Part shown: piece after piece, positions 16,710 to 25,512 of the stretch
Layout: each line of letters opens with the position of its first letter
Numbering within the stretch: position 1 is the stretch's first letter
Assembly (NCBI GenBank): GCA_965116245.1
Contig: OZ220497.1
Location: forward strand, 868,001-932,000
Direction of reading: 5' to 3'
Source of the DNA: Poriferisodalis sp965116245
GTDB lineage: Bacteria; Actinomycetota; Acidimicrobiia; Acidimicrobiales; Poriferisodalaceae
DNA: 64,000 nucleotides
Translations under genes and position numbers: made by a program
Notes under the pieces: generated by a model
What the model saw: the letters and a program-made list of their open reading frames with translations, nothing else
What the model was told of the DNA's origin: nothing
Database searches by the model: none

Positions 16710-17459
16710 GTGACACGACGTGACGAGTTAGTGGATGATGAGTTGAGGGATACAGCGTTGCTGGCGCTGCGACACGGCCAGTCCGAATGGAACCTACGAG
16801 GAATTTGGCAAGGGCAGGCCGACCCGGACCTGACTGCTCTGGGCGAACGGCAGGCAGAAATCGCAGCCGACGCCTTGGCAACCAAGCTCGCTGGCGCGGA
16901 CGCTGGCTGGCGGACACGTACGTCACGTCCTAGCCATCTCCAGCCTGATCTGCCCAAATCTGATGTGCCCACATTTGATCTACCCACATTTGATCTAATT
17001 GTGGCCAGCGACCTGCAGCGCGCACGCCGGACCGCTGAGATCATTGCCAAACGGTTCGGCGGCGATGTCGTGACCGATGAAGCGTTACGTGAGCGCAGCG
17101 CGGGACCGTGGGAGGGCCTTACCAGGGCTCAGATTGAGAACCGCTGGCCGGGCGCTATTGCATCGCGTAGATGGCCGTCGGGTTTTGAGTCGGAAGACAG
17201 GGTGGCCGCGCGACTGTTGCCCGCGCTACGCAAGCACTTGTCTGTTTGCGGTCGTGTGCTGCTGGTAAGTCACGGCGGAGTGCTCAAGACCATTGACGCC
17301 ATGCTGGGCCTCGGCAACCAGAGGGTGCCGAAGAATCTGGCGGGCCGCTGGTATTGGCTTGAAGGCGTTGCGGCCGACGCAACATGGAGTTGGAATCAAC
17401 TAGAACCCCGCGACCGAGTTGAGCTGGTGCCCTCCGATATCGATCCCACAATGGAATAG
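16710..17459 (+). CDS. Histidine phosphatase (phosphoglycerate mutase-like)
   Basis: 249 residues from GTG 16710. LLALRHGQSEWNLRGIWQGQ carries the catalytic RHG His; SDLQRARRTAEIIAKRF, LRERSAGPWEGLTRAQI and the second His in LLVSHGGVLKTIDAML complete the family pattern. Such proteins dephosphorylate small phospho-compounds; alpha-ribazole phosphatase and broad-specificity enzymes look alike. In mycobacteria a gpm gene lies near mshA, so conserved neighbourhood is plausible. A 15-bp repeat encodes SDVPTFDLPTFDL between the first two motifs. Confidence 0.9.
   Translation: MTRRDELVDDELRDTALLALRHGQSEWNLRGIWQGQADPDLTALGERQAEIAADALATKLAGADAGWRTRTSRPSHLQPDLPKSDVPTFDLPTFDLIVASDLQRARRTAEIIAKRFGGDVVTDEALRERSAGPWEGLTRAQIENRWPGAIASRRWPSGFESEDRVAARLLPALRKHLSVCGRVLLVSHGGVLKTIDAMLGLGNQRVPKNLAGRWYWLEGVAADATWSWNQLEPRDRVELVPSDIDPTME
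16947..16997. repeat. 15-bp in-frame tandem repeat in the phosphatase gene
   Basis: Units GATCTGCCCAAATCT, GATGTGCCCACATTT and GATCTACCCACATTT plus a partial fourth. The encoded FDLP pentad also occurs in the unrelated protein at 49873 (FDIPE, FDVPA). Confidence 0.9.
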
Positions 17460-17462
17460 CCA

Positions 17463-17516
17463 GCCATCTTCACCCGATGGCCGCGGAATTGAGCTGCCCT
17501 CTCCCCAAAAAAGGGG
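17463..17516 (+). terminator. Candidate transcription terminator hairpins
   Basis: Just after the phosphatase stop, GCCATC (17463-17468) pairs with GATGGC (17476-17481) across a seven-base loop, and further on CCCC-AAAAAA-GGGG (17503-17516) could form a second weak stem. Neither has a convincing T run, so this is tentative. Confidence 0.35.
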
Positions 17517-17540
17517 TTAGCCCGGGTCGATGGGCCAGGC

Positions 17541-17568
17541 TCGGTTAGCCAGCGTCGGTTAGCCAGGC
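17541..17568. repeat. 14-bp tandem repeat, two copies
   Basis: TCGGTTAGCCAGCG then TCGGTTAGCCAGGC. The array overlaps the last codons of the small acidic protein gene, whose C-terminus AWLTDAG is encoded by it. Confidence 0.8.
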
Positions 17569-17724
17569 CGTGGCGACTCGTGGATCCATTTCGTCGTCGG
17601 CCAGCAAACTGAGAGTGCGCTCTGCTCTTGCTAGTTCATCCTCAATGGCATCTAGCTCGTCGTCGTCCAGCTCATCGGGTGTGAGCAGTTGAGGCTCAGA
17701 CACAGCGGCGCCGGGCAACGACAT
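17545..17724 (-). CDS. Small acidic protein of unknown function
   Basis: 59 residues from ATG 17724; an in-frame GTG a few codons earlier is also possible. The sequence is rich in Asp/Glu (LTPDELDDDELDAIEDELAR) followed by AERTLSLLADDEMDP, which suggests an alpha-helical or coiled-coil protein similar to small actinobacterial proteins with a DELxxIExEL pattern. No function can be assigned. It is the last backbone gene before the repeat-free block. Confidence 0.5.
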   Translation of the reverse strand: MSLPGAAVSEPQLLTPDELDDDELDAIEDELARAERTLSLLADDEMDPRVATAWLTDAG

Positions 17725-17869
17725 GGGAGCGTTTTCGGACACTCTCGCGAGGCTAGGTGCGTTGCGCCTCCTCGGAGTCTGAGAACTCCATGGCTGGGGG
17801 CCAGAAGCGGGACGGCGCCCGAGATTCGCCACCGGACGCTCGGACCGCAGCAGGCGAACCCGACGCCGA

Positions 17870-18850
17870 TCACCCGAAGCCAAGGTATGAGGGCACCGGA
17901 GCTACGACATCGGCGGTCTCAGCGACCACCATCCACGGTCCAAAGAACCCCACGAACGCGGCGGTTGGGGCGTACCCGATCGCCGCGAACAAGCGAGCTG
18001 GCTGCTGCAGCCCTGCGGGCAGCCGGGCTGCCCCGCGCTCAATGAACGACCGGCCTGCCCCGTTCACCGCTTCAGAGTGAAGGACCAAAGTGTAGAAACT
18101 CGCGTAGGTCGCGACGAACACCATCTCGAATAACGGGAATTGGAACTGGCTGCCAGCATTGAGCGTCAGCACCTGCCAGCTGCGCGGATAGGAGTAGATC
18201 TCGAGCCCGATGAATGACCACTCCACGACGAGGTCAATGAGACACAAGACGGCGAACGTCGGAACCATCGCCCGAGCGAACGACCATGAGGGATTCCGGC
18301 GCCGCAGCCATCGAATACCGGCGAGTTGTAACGATCCGAGACCGATGCCTAGATACAGATATTGCGACGGCGCCCAGAACAGACCCTCTGCGAACCGGGT
18401 CGGCCCGTTGTGGCCAGGAACGTATCCGGCCCACGCCCCGAGGTTGATGGCGTGGTGGCTCCACGCAAACGCATACTCCGAGTAGTTGATCATGGTGTCG
18501 ATCGGATACGCCAGCAACCCGCCAACCACCAACATGCCGGACAGAGTCAATCGACCCGCTGCTCGCCACGGCAGATATAGGTAGCGATAGAACGTCCAGA
18601 CGATCAGGACGATGCTGATGAACTCAATTAGCCGGAGCGCCGCCACCTTGTAGGGGTTGATCTCGTCGGGCCCAGCGATCGGCATCGGCGCGAATGCTTC
18701 ACTGTCTGCGACCCACCGTCCTAGCACATACGCAACGAGTACAATCCAGATCACGCCGAGCATTGACCAGGCCAGCGACCCCGAGCTGGCAGATCGCGCT
18801 TGGTCCCTACTGGTTGGGACGCGCTCTCTCGTGGCAGTCGCGGGTGTCAT
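17870..18850 (-). CDS. AveC-like polytopic membrane protein
   Basis: 326 residues from ATG 18850, with GGAG eight bases upstream. About seven hydrophobic helices are visible, starting with LAWSMLGVIWIVLVAYVLG. Conserved-looking stretches in loops and helix ends are the NYSEYAFAWSHHAINLGAWA region, PEGLFW-like FAEGLFWAPSQYLYLG, and EIYSYPRSWQVLTL. The layout and these motifs match the family annotated as spirocyclase AveC, named after an avermectin spiroketal enzyme but widespread in clusters without avermectin. The reaction here is unknown. It is the first gene inside the 31-kb block, and a regulon palindrome lies 91 bases upstream (18941-18953). Confidence 0.75.
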   Translation of the reverse strand: MTPATATRERVPTSRDQARSASSGSLAWSMLGVIWIVLVAYVLGRWVADSEAFAPMPIAGPDEINPYKVAALRLIEFISIVLIVWTFYRYLYLPWRAAGRLTLSGMLVVGGLLAYPIDTMINYSEYAFAWSHHAINLGAWAGYVPGHNGPTRFAEGLFWAPSQYLYLGIGLGSLQLAGIRWLRRRNPSWSFARAMVPTFAVLCLIDLVVEWSFIGLEIYSYPRSWQVLTLNAGSQFQFPLFEMVFVATYASFYTLVLHSEAVNGAGRSFIERGAARLPAGLQQPARLFAAIGYAPTAAFVGFFGPWMVVAETADVVAPVPSYLGFG

Positions 18851-18936
18851 GGCATCATCTCCGTGCAGCCGGACTCGGTCCGCAGGCTCGGTCCGGAGGT
18901 CGCTCACCCACGCAACGCTAGCCGTGTCGCATTCCG

Positions 18937-18957
18937 AAATCAAGCGATGTATGGTTC
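18937..18957. promoter_or_regulatory. Island palindrome 1 (candidate TetR operator)
   Basis: Core CAAGCGATGTATG at 18941-18953, with AAAT before it and GTTC after it. It lies upstream of the AveC-like gene at 18850. Fits the pattern CNANC-N3-GTNTG. Confidence 0.6.
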
Positions 18958-19205
18958 CGGACGAGGCCCCGGACCACGGTCACTCTGATCGGCGCTATCC
19001 GGACCCGGCCGCGGCAGCTCATCGGTCGCGCGACCGGAAGCGCTCGTCGGCTTACCAGTGAGAGCGTGCTCTCAACTGGTCCGGCGCATGGTCCAGCGCG
19101 GAGCGGCGTTCACCCAGTCTCGGGATCCAACGCACCGGGCGCCGAGCCCTCGCGAACGTCTGGACGCGTGGCGCCCACCGGTACTGCGGCTGCTCTGGCG
19201 AACAG

Positions 19206-19226
19206 TAATTGATCAGTGTTAGTTTA
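19206..19226. promoter_or_regulatory. Island palindrome 2 (candidate TetR operator)
   Basis: Core TGATCAGTGTTAG at 19210-19222 flanked by TAAT and TTTA, 31 bases upstream of the ATG at 19257. The right half GTTAG is shared with the copy at 47689. Confidence 0.65.
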
Positions 19227-19256
19227 TCGCTGCCGCTGACCGCCGAGGAGATCACC

Positions 19257-20069
19257 ATGGAAATCAGCTCGTTCCCTCAGCCCCCCGTGGGCATGGAGAT
19301 GAACACCACCTGGCAGGCGGTATTCACCATCGGTCAGGCGATCCCGGCCGCGATCATGATCATCATCGCGGTGCTGATGCTGCGACGGTACGGCACTCCA
19401 ATCCCGCTGTTGTGCCTGGTGGGCGGCGCCGTGGCGATCCTCATCGAACCCATTGTCGATGTACTCGGCCTGGTGTGGTTTCCCCGCGAGGGTCAGTGGG
19501 TGCTCTTAGAGGCCTTCGGCCGGCCCCTCCCGGTCTTCCTGATCGTCTACGTGTGGTTCGTCGGCGGCCAGACGTTCCTGGTCTGGCACCGGATGGAGCG
19601 AGGCGTCACGACGCGAGGGATATGGCTCATGTACCTCGCCTTCACCATCATCAACATCCCGACCGAGACACCAGGTCTCTACATGGACCTCTACGCCTAC
19701 TACGGAGCGCAGCCGTTCACTCCCTTCCGTCTGCCCTTGATGTGGCCCATCGTGAATGCGCTGATGCCCCTCGCCGCCGCGACCGCCATCTACCGGTTGC
19801 GGCCTTACCTCCATGGCTGGCGGATCATCGGGGTTGTCGCGCTCGTGCCGATGGTTGACGGCACCGTCAACATCGCGACCGCGTTCCCGCTGTACATCAC
19901 GCTGAACACGAACCTCGGCTTCAAGGCCACTTACCCCGCCTTCTTCGTCATGCTCGCGCTCGCATTGTTGGTGGTGAAGATCATCACCATCGCCGTAGCG
20001 ACCGACACCGAGCAACCAGAACGCTCCGCAGTCACCCACGACCGCCAGGCCGCGGTGGCCGACGGATAG
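19257..20069 (+). CDS. Seven-helix membrane protein, AveC-like
   Basis: 270 residues from ATG 19257; ribosome site GAGGAG lies six bases before it. Seven hydrophobic helices are visible (for example QAIPAAIMIIIAVLMLRRYG and AFFVMLALALLVVKIITIAV). Acidic and aromatic residues at helix borders (LIEPIVDVLGLVWFP, INIPTETPGLYMDLYAYYG) are reminiscent of the neighbour AveC-like protein, and the two may be distant relatives. The family is not certain; membrane-bound cyclases of terpenoid pathways have a similar seven-helix layout, which is a hypothesis only. Confidence 0.6.
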   Translation: MEISSFPQPPVGMEMNTTWQAVFTIGQAIPAAIMIIIAVLMLRRYGTPIPLLCLVGGAVAILIEPIVDVLGLVWFPREGQWVLLEAFGRPLPVFLIVYVWFVGGQTFLVWHRMERGVTTRGIWLMYLAFTIINIPTETPGLYMDLYAYYGAQPFTPFRLPLMWPIVNALMPLAAATAIYRLRPYLHGWRIIGVVALVPMVDGTVNIATAFPLYITLNTNLGFKATYPAFFVMLALALLVVKIITIAVATDTEQPERSAVTHDRQAAVADG

Positions 20070-20197
20070 GCATCGGCGGACCTCAGACGTCGCGCTCACG
20101 GTCCACCCACGAGAGGGGATCGTGGGCACGTGGGGCTGCCTCACTAAATCGCGATCAGAGCTACGTCGTGGCGTAGGAAAGCGCTTTGGCGGGCCGA

Positions 20198-20215
20198 TCG
20201 GGGAGGCTTCCCCGA
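20198..20215. terminator. Hairpin between convergent genes
   Basis: TCGGGGA (20198-20204) pairs perfectly with TCCCCGA (20209-20215) across a GGCT loop. It stands between the ends of the membrane-protein gene (plus) and the enoyl-CoA hydratase gene (minus), so it could serve both. No T run is attached. Confidence 0.5.
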
Positions 20216-20225
20216 CAGATGAGTA

Positions 20226-21029
20226 TCAGCTCCACGACTCGCCTTTCGCGGCGTCGGCCTCAGTGTCGGACAGGTAGCCGGTCCGGCGATTCGAGAGGAA
20301 GTCGCCTCGGCGTTCTGCGGCTTCGCCAAGCAGATTGAGTTCGTAGGTGTAGCTGAGTTCGGCGCGGTACCGAGTTCTGATCTCGGCCAACCCGGCTGAT
20401 CCGTTCAGCGCCCGCTTCAGGCGCCTCACCACAATTGGCGATTTGTTCGCGATCGTCTGGGCCAGGACCATCGCCTCGTCGCGCAGCGACGACTCATCGA
20501 CCAGCCGGTAGACGCTCCCGTGTGCTTGAAGCTCCTCGGCGCTGAAGGGCTCAGCGGTCAGCATCGCGGCGCGCAATCGCTTCTCCGGCAACAAGGCCAC
20601 GGCCTGAACCCCACCGCTGGTCGCGCCGTTGTCCACCTCGGCCAGGACGAAGCGTGTGTCGTAGGCGGCAACGATAATGTCGCACATCGCGACGATCAAG
20701 ACGCCGACGCCGATACAGTACCCGTGGACTGCGGCGATGACCGGGACGGCGCATTCGGCTGCCGCGAGGCTGGCTTCTTGTGATCCGCTGGCTTGGCCAA
20801 GAATGCCGTCGTGGCTCGACAACGCATGTACTTCCTTTACATCGCCGCCACCGCAGAACCCCTTCCCCTCTGCACGCAGCAGTACGGCGCAGACATCGGG
20901 TCGGCGTTGGACCCCAGCGAGCCGTTCGGCGAGATCGTGCAAATCGGCGATACAGAATGCGTTGACGGGTGGGTGCTTGATCACGAGTTCGAGTACACCG
21001 TCGGGATGGTGGTGCTCTGTAATCGTCAT
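20226..21029 (-). CDS. Enoyl-CoA hydratase/isomerase family protein
   Basis: 267 residues from ATG 21029, with GAGG six to ten bases before it. The crotonase fold is clear: VLLRAEGKGFCGGGDVKE supplies the first oxyanion-hole segment and AAVHGYCIGVGVLIVAMCDI the second. The expected catalytic Glu of true hydratases in the following helix (FVLAEVDNGATSGGVQAV) is present in LAEVDNG. It most likely hydrates or isomerises an unsaturated acyl-CoA made by the ligase or CoA transferases of this block. A palindrome lies about 120 bases upstream and is shared with the divergent LLM gene. Confidence 0.88.
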   Translation of the reverse strand: MTITEHHHPDGVLELVIKHPPVNAFCIADLHDLAERLAGVQRRPDVCAVLLRAEGKGFCGGGDVKEVHALSSHDGILGQASGSQEASLAAAECAVPVIAAVHGYCIGVGVLIVAMCDIIVAAYDTRFVLAEVDNGATSGGVQAVALLPEKRLRAAMLTAEPFSAEELQAHGSVYRLVDESSLRDEAMVLAQTIANKSPIVVRRLKRALNGSAGLAEIRTRYRAELSYTYELNLLGEAAERRGDFLSNRRTGYLSDTEADAAKGESWS

Positions 21030-21144
21030 GGTTACCTCACAGCGGGATCGAACAGTGGCGGACACGGTGGGGAGTCGCTTGTCAACGGAAACACACGGCT
21101 CCCGCTGGTGACTGTCGCAAGACACTAGTCAGCTCGCCATTGCA

Positions 21145-21165
21145 TAACCAAACATCGTTTGTTAA
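21145..21165. promoter_or_regulatory. Island palindrome 3 (candidate TetR operator)
   Basis: Core CAAACATCGTTTG at 21149-21161 is a perfect 13-bp odd palindrome, flanked by TAAC and TTAA. It lies between the divergent enoyl-CoA hydratase and LLM genes and is the most symmetrical copy. Confidence 0.7.
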
Positions 21166-21218
21166 CTTGTTGCCAGACCGGTTCGACACGCGGCCGGCCG
21201 GACGTTCGGGAGCCGGAC

Positions 21219-22265
21219 ATGAAGCTCAGCCTGATGACCCTCGGTGATCGTCTGCCAGACCCAGTCACCGGCAGGACGATGACGCCGAAAGAGCGCTACG
21301 ACATGTTGCTCGACTCGGCTGTCCTGGCCGACGCGCTCGGCTTTCACGGCATCAACCTCGGCGAGCATCATGGCCTGGGCTACGAACTGTCGGCCCCACC
21401 GGTGGTGCTAGGCGCAATTGCAACCCAGACCACCCAGCTCCGCCTGTCGACGGCTGTCGCGCTGCTCGCCAACCTCGATGCCTTTCGCTTGGCCGAGGAC
21501 TACGCCACCGTTGACGTGATCTCGAACGGCCGGGTCGACATCGTCGTCGGGCGTGGCAACTTCTTCGCTTCCACCTATGAGCTCTTCGGCCAGAACGTCG
21601 ACGAGTCTCGGGCTCGGTTCGACGAGAACCTAGACCTGGTCTGCCGGCTGTGGAGCGGCGAGGAGACCCACTGGCAGGGCGAGTTCCGGCCGCCGATCAA
21701 CGGCGAGCCGCTGATGCCCAAGCCACTTCAGCAGGGCACCCCACCGATCTGGGTCGGAGGCGGCAGCTCCGAGGACACGGCCCGCATCACCGGCCAGCTT
21801 GGCCTCAAACTCATGCTGCCCAGCGCGTTTGGGCCCCCAGAGAAGTTCCGCGGAGCCGTTGACGTCTACCTCGAGGCCTTCTCCGACGCTGGCCACCACC
21901 ACGAGCCCGAGGTCGGCGCGAGCTGGCATCTCAACGTCGCCAAGACAAGCCAGGAAGCACGTGCGCGCTGGGAGCCGCGCTATCGCTGCTACCACGCGTG
22001 GACCCAAGACCTCCTGAAGAAGGTGAACCCCAACGTTCCCGACTACCTGCTGAGGGGGTTCGATTACGAGTGGCTCTGTGCCAGCGGCCCCGCCGTGGTC
22101 GGAAGCCCCGCGGAGACCGCCGAGAGGCTCCACAAGCTCGGCGACATGCTTGGCGCGTCGCTCCACCTCTGCTACGTCGACATGGGTGGGCTGCCCGCTG
22201 GCGAATACCTCGAGATGGTGCAGCTACTGGGCGACGAAGTCCTGCCAGCTCTCGCCGACAAGTAG
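21219..22265 (+). CDS. LLM-class flavin-dependent monooxygenase
   Basis: 348 residues from ATG 21219, with GGGAG upstream. The luciferase-like TIM-barrel is indicated by MKLSLMTLGDRL, ALGFHGINLGEHHG, LGAIATQTTQLRLSTAVALL, VISNGRVDIVVGRG and GTPPIWVGGGSS. Enzymes of this type use reduced flavin and oxygen for Baeyer-Villiger, hydroxylation or desulfonation reactions on hydrophobic substrates; they need a flavin reductase, which is not in the window. It heads a short operon with the phosphohistidine-domain protein 32 bases downstream. Confidence 0.9.
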   Translation: MKLSLMTLGDRLPDPVTGRTMTPKERYDMLLDSAVLADALGFHGINLGEHHGLGYELSAPPVVLGAIATQTTQLRLSTAVALLANLDAFRLAEDYATVDVISNGRVDIVVGRGNFFASTYELFGQNVDESRARFDENLDLVCRLWSGEETHWQGEFRPPINGEPLMPKPLQQGTPPIWVGGGSSEDTARITGQLGLKLMLPSAFGPPEKFRGAVDVYLEAFSDAGHHHEPEVGASWHLNVAKTSQEARARWEPRYRCYHAWTQDLLKKVNPNVPDYLLRGFDYEWLCASGPAVVGSPAETAERLHKLGDMLGASLHLCYVDMGGLPAGEYLEMVQLLGDEVLPALADK

Positions 22266-22297
22266 CGGGCAAGTCAAACGAGCCGGACGGGGACACA

Positions 22298-24055
22298 ATG
22301 GGGGCAATCGACAACTGGGAGACGCTGGATCCCGGCGGGCTTCACTGGGAACGCGAGGACGTGCATTGGCCCGGCAGGCTCTCGCGCTGGTGCAGCCGCA
22401 TTATGGTGCGCGACTACGCACGAGGTATCGAAGAACTCGCCCGAGACCGGGGCTGGCTTATCCAAGGCGTCGGGATACGTGAGGTTGACGGGTGTGTCTA
22501 CTTCGGTGTCATCCCGATAGGCGGGCGAAACCTGCCACAGCCACCGCGATGGCTCGCGCGGATCATCATGCCGCTTGCGCTCAAGGCCATCCCCGAATTC
22601 CGTCGGCGGGTGAAGGCGCTCAACCGGGACTACGACACCAACTACTGGGCTGGCGTCATCGACGAGTGGACGAGCGAACGCGAGTCGGAGCTGCTCGCCG
22701 AAGCAGACCGGCTGCTATCGGCGAATCTCCACGATCTCACCGATACCGACCTCGCGAACCTGGCAATCGAGGCGATGGACCACGCGGGCGCATGCATGAA
22801 GGAACACTTCCATCTGCACGGCGCCGGGATCCACGCGATCTCGATCCTTGGGCGTGAGCTGACCGCACACCACGGGTTCAGCACGGCGGAGTTCGCCGGG
22901 CTCTTTGTCGGCCTGAGTGATGCCACAACGGGCCCTGCCGCTGCCCAACAGAAGATCGTGGATCGCGTACGCGACGCGTCCGCCGAAGATCAGCTACGCC
23001 AAGCGGCGACGCTCGATGATGTACGCGGCATCGGCCCCGCAGTGGGCGATGCGCTCGACGAGTATCTCACCTTCTGGGGTTGTCGAGCGATCCGTTACCA
23101 GGTGGCCTTCCCCACTGTCGGCGAGCGACCGGACTGGATCCTGTCGGCGCTGCGAACCCAACTCAACAGCCCTTCGGGCACCCCGGACCACAAGAAGCGA
23201 CAAACGAGACAGCGACAGGAGGCCGAGACCCGAGTCCTCGCGGCCCTCGGCGACACGGCATCCACCAGGGCGCGCATCTCCCTCGCACAAAAGGCAGCAC
23301 CGATTCGCGAGGGAAACGAGACCGCGACCGTGGCGCTTCCCGCCGCCGCGGCTCGATTCATCGGCCTCGAGATGGGCAGGCGCCTAGTCGACCGGGGAGA
23401 GCTTGAGGCGCCTGATCATGTGTTCGACCTGGAGGTCGAGGAAGTCGCCGCCCTGTTGACATCCGGCCCAGAGAGTCCTACCGTGCCGGACAACGCCCGA
23501 GAACTCGCAGCGACACGCTACGACCATCGAACGTCAGATGCCTCCGAACCGCCGCGCGAGTTCGGCAGGCCCGTTGAGCCACCAGACGTTGAGTTCTTCC
23601 CGCCGAGGGTCGCGGAAACGATGGGCGCCCTCCTCTGGCTCGTCGAAAAGGGCGGCGCTGGCGCGGAGGCGTCAGATGACGGTGATGCAGCCGCCGCCGC
23701 GGCAGCCGCCGCCGTGGAGACCGAGCCGGGCGCGCTCCGGCTCGATGGTGTTGCTGCATCCACCGGCATCTATGAGGGTCCTGCACGAATCATTGGGGGC
23801 GAGCACGACTTCGACAAATTGGAGGATGGCGATGTCATGGTGTGTCCGATCACCTCGCCGATCTGGTCGATGCTCTTCCCCAAGATCGGCGCATTGGTGT
23901 GTGATGCGGGCGGTCCGATGAGCCATCCCGCGATCGTCGCTCGCGAGTTCGGCATTCCAGCCGTGCTCAACGTGCGGACGGCCACCGAGACGATTCAGGA
24001 CGGTCAGCTTCTGCGAGTCGATGGCGACAACGGGATTGTGCTCGCCGTCGACTGA
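22298..24055 (+). CDS. Protein with C-terminal PEP-utilising phosphohistidine domain, no ATP-grasp
   Basis: 585 residues from ATG 22298; an apparent extension back to 21998 overlaps the LLM gene and is rejected. The last 90 residues form the swivelling phosphohistidine domain of PEP synthase/PPDK-type enzymes: VMVCPITSPIWSMLFPKIGA then GGPMSHPAIVAREFGIPAV, whose His is the phospho-carrier, and DGQLLRVDGDNG. No ATP-grasp motifs are visible upstream. The N-terminal 490 residues (LHWEREDVHWPGRLSRWCS..., NYWAGVIDEWTSERESELL, GFSTAEFAGLFVGLSD) resemble the substrate-binding part of rifampicin-phosphotransferase-like proteins. It probably accepts a phosphoryl group from a partner and passes it to, or binds, a substrate. 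Confidence 0.8.
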   Translation: MGAIDNWETLDPGGLHWEREDVHWPGRLSRWCSRIMVRDYARGIEELARDRGWLIQGVGIREVDGCVYFGVIPIGGRNLPQPPRWLARIIMPLALKAIPEFRRRVKALNRDYDTNYWAGVIDEWTSERESELLAEADRLLSANLHDLTDTDLANLAIEAMDHAGACMKEHFHLHGAGIHAISILGRELTAHHGFSTAEFAGLFVGLSDATTGPAAAQQKIVDRVRDASAEDQLRQAATLDDVRGIGPAVGDALDEYLTFWGCRAIRYQVAFPTVGERPDWILSALRTQLNSPSGTPDHKKRQTRQRQEAETRVLAALGDTASTRARISLAQKAAPIREGNETATVALPAAAARFIGLEMGRRLVDRGELEAPDHVFDLEVEEVAALLTSGPESPTVPDNARELAATRYDHRTSDASEPPREFGRPVEPPDVEFFPPRVAETMGALLWLVEKGGAGAEASDDGDAAAAAAAAAVETEPGALRLDGVAASTGIYEGPARIIGGEHDFDKLEDGDVMVCPITSPIWSMLFPKIGALVCDAGGPMSHPAIVAREFGIPAVLNVRTATETIQDGQLLRVDGDNGIVLAVD

Positions 24056-24067
24056 CCCGGCGGCCAG

Positions 24068-24310
24068 CTACCTGGCGAGCGCCACCGTGTGGCGCTCTGT
24101 TAACACCTCCATCCCCCACCGACCATTCTCCACGCCAACGCCACTCGACTTGACCCCACTGAAGGGCTGATCCACGGCAGCGACAGCGCGTGCGTTAATC
24201 CACGTCATGCCAGCATCCAGACGCGACGCCAGCGCGGCAGCTTGTGCTGGATCAGCGGACCAAATCGAGGAATCAAGCCCGTAGTCGGTAGTGTGGTCAT
24301 GCGGACGCTC
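24068..24310 (-). pseudogene. C-terminal remnant of an aldehyde dehydrogenase
   Basis: About the last 75 residues of an ALDH-family enzyme can be read: TDYGLDSSIWSADPAQAAAL, RLDAGMTWINARA, FSGVKSSGVGVENGRWGMEV, ending TERHTVALAR. The catalytic Cys/Glu region and the rest (over 400 residues) are missing. The remaining reading frame abuts the stop end of the alpha/beta hydrolase gene, suggesting a deletion joined the two. It is probably not functional. Confidence 0.75.
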
Positions 24311-25478
24311 CCCGAGTGAGGAAGCCGCGATCACTCATCCACGAGCCGATATGGCCGAGGGCTTCTGCGAGATGAACACGGCCATCGGGACCAGCAAAGT
24401 AGTGGCTGGCGTGAGCCACGATGTAGCTCGCGAAGTCCGAGGCTGCGATAGCAGCTTCGATCTGTGCTGTGTGTTCCACCGGGCACGCGTCGTCGGCGCC
24501 AGCCGTGATGAGCAACGTTGGGATCTGGATCCGCGGCCCCGAGTCCACGATGTCAACCTGCGCGTCGTCGTAGCTCCACTGACTGAGCCAGCTCCGAAGC
24601 GATGTGAATCGCCCGAGCCCAGCCGGTGAGTTGTTGACCACTCCAGGCTCGCCCATGTAGGTCATGTTTGGCTTTCGGTCATTCGGATCCACGGTGACAT
24701 CGAGCCAGCGAGGATCCGCCATCGTGCCGTGGACCACGAAGCTTCGCTCCTCGGCGAAGCGCTCTTCCTCGGCCAATGCGGCGAGCTGCTCTTTGACCCA
24801 GGACGTGATCCGGCGGTTCCTTTGTAGCTGCGCTTCACGATACTCCGCCACAAACCCATCACTGTATGGCGGCTGAGCGGGGTTCTTCGGATCGTAGAGA
24901 TCAAACTCGGCTCGACGATGCGACTCGGGGCGCTGCTCGTCGGTGATCGAGGCGTCGAGCTGACCGGTCAGGAGATGGTGGCGGCTGCGATGTGTGGCCA
25001 TGAGAAGCAGGCCGTCGACGGGCAGGAGCTCGACATCGACCAGCGGGGTCGGCTCGCCGGAGGCGGCCGCCGAGATCACCCGTTGGGTGCTCTCCGCGAC
25101 GTAGCCAGCCATCACGGCACCACCGCCGCTCCAGCCCGCGAGGACGACCTTTTCGTAGCCAAGACGCTCCCGGGTGTCTCGAACGCAAGCCGCGAGATCG
25201 ACCAATACGTTCTCCATTTGCAGGGAGGCGTCACCGGTCGAATACCGGGTGGCGCACGCGACCACGTCGAACCCGGACCGTCCAAGCTGCGAAAACATCG
25301 GCAGATAACCGGGAGCTGCGATCGGGTGCATGCCGATGATGGCTGTATCGGCCAGGGTCTCCCCTCGAAGGTGCTGTGCCTGGAGCACCACGTTGTTGCC
25401 AATCGAGCCGTAAACATCCTTGCGCGCTGACTGCTCGGTATGGACGATCAGGTATGGCTCCCGGTTGTACTTCGACAC
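24297..25478 (-). CDS. Alpha/beta hydrolase
   Basis: 393 residues from GTG 25478, with GGAGTAGG upstream. VVLAGWSGGGAVMAGYVAES has the nucleophile elbow GWSGG (G-x-S-x-G). LITAGADDACP supplies the likely Asp and AHASHYFAGPDG the likely His. An insert of about 150 residues (DEQRPESHRRAEFDLYD..., YREAQLQRNRRITSWVKEQL) forms the lid. An esterase, lactonase or C-C hydrolase role would fit after a Baeyer-Villiger step by the LLM enzyme; this is inference. A palindrome is shared with the divergent PPDK-like gene. Confidence 0.88.
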   Translation of the reverse strand: MSKYNREPYLIVHTEQSARKDVYGSIGNNVVLQAQHLRGETLADTAIIGMHPIAAPGYLPMFSQLGRSGFDVVACATRYSTGDASLQMENVLVDLAACVRDTRERLGYEKVVLAGWSGGGAVMAGYVAESTQRVISAAASGEPTPLVDVELLPVDGLLLMATHRSRHHLLTGQLDASITDEQRPESHRRAEFDLYDPKNPAQPPYSDGFVAEYREAQLQRNRRITSWVKEQLAALAEEERFAEERSFVVHGTMADPRWLDVTVDPNDRKPNMTYMGEPGVVNNSPAGLGRFTSLRSWLSQWSYDDAQVDIVDSGPRIQIPTLLITAGADDACPVEHTAQIEAAIAASDFASYIVAHASHYFAGPDGRVHLAEALGHIGSWMSDRGFLTRGASA

Positions 25479-25512
25479 GATGTCCTACTCCTGTCTCGAC
25501 ATCACAATCCAC

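Larger units (their letters stand above)
18851..19256. other. Divergent promoter region of the two first island genes
   Basis: 406 bases between two divergently transcribed membrane-protein genes. No credible gene is present. It contains two copies of the island palindrome, one on each side (18941-18953 and 19210-19222), each close to one of the start codons. Confidence 0.6.

Noticed and set aside
17870..18850. Avermectin-type biosynthetic cluster because of the AveC-like protein
   Set aside because: There is no polyketide synthase in the window; AveC-like proteins occur in many unrelated clusters.
21998..22297. 100-codon extension of the phosphohistidine-domain gene into the LLM gene
   Set aside because: It overlaps the well-supported LLM coding sequence and is Arg/Pro-rich. 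The ATG at 22298 fits the operon spacing.
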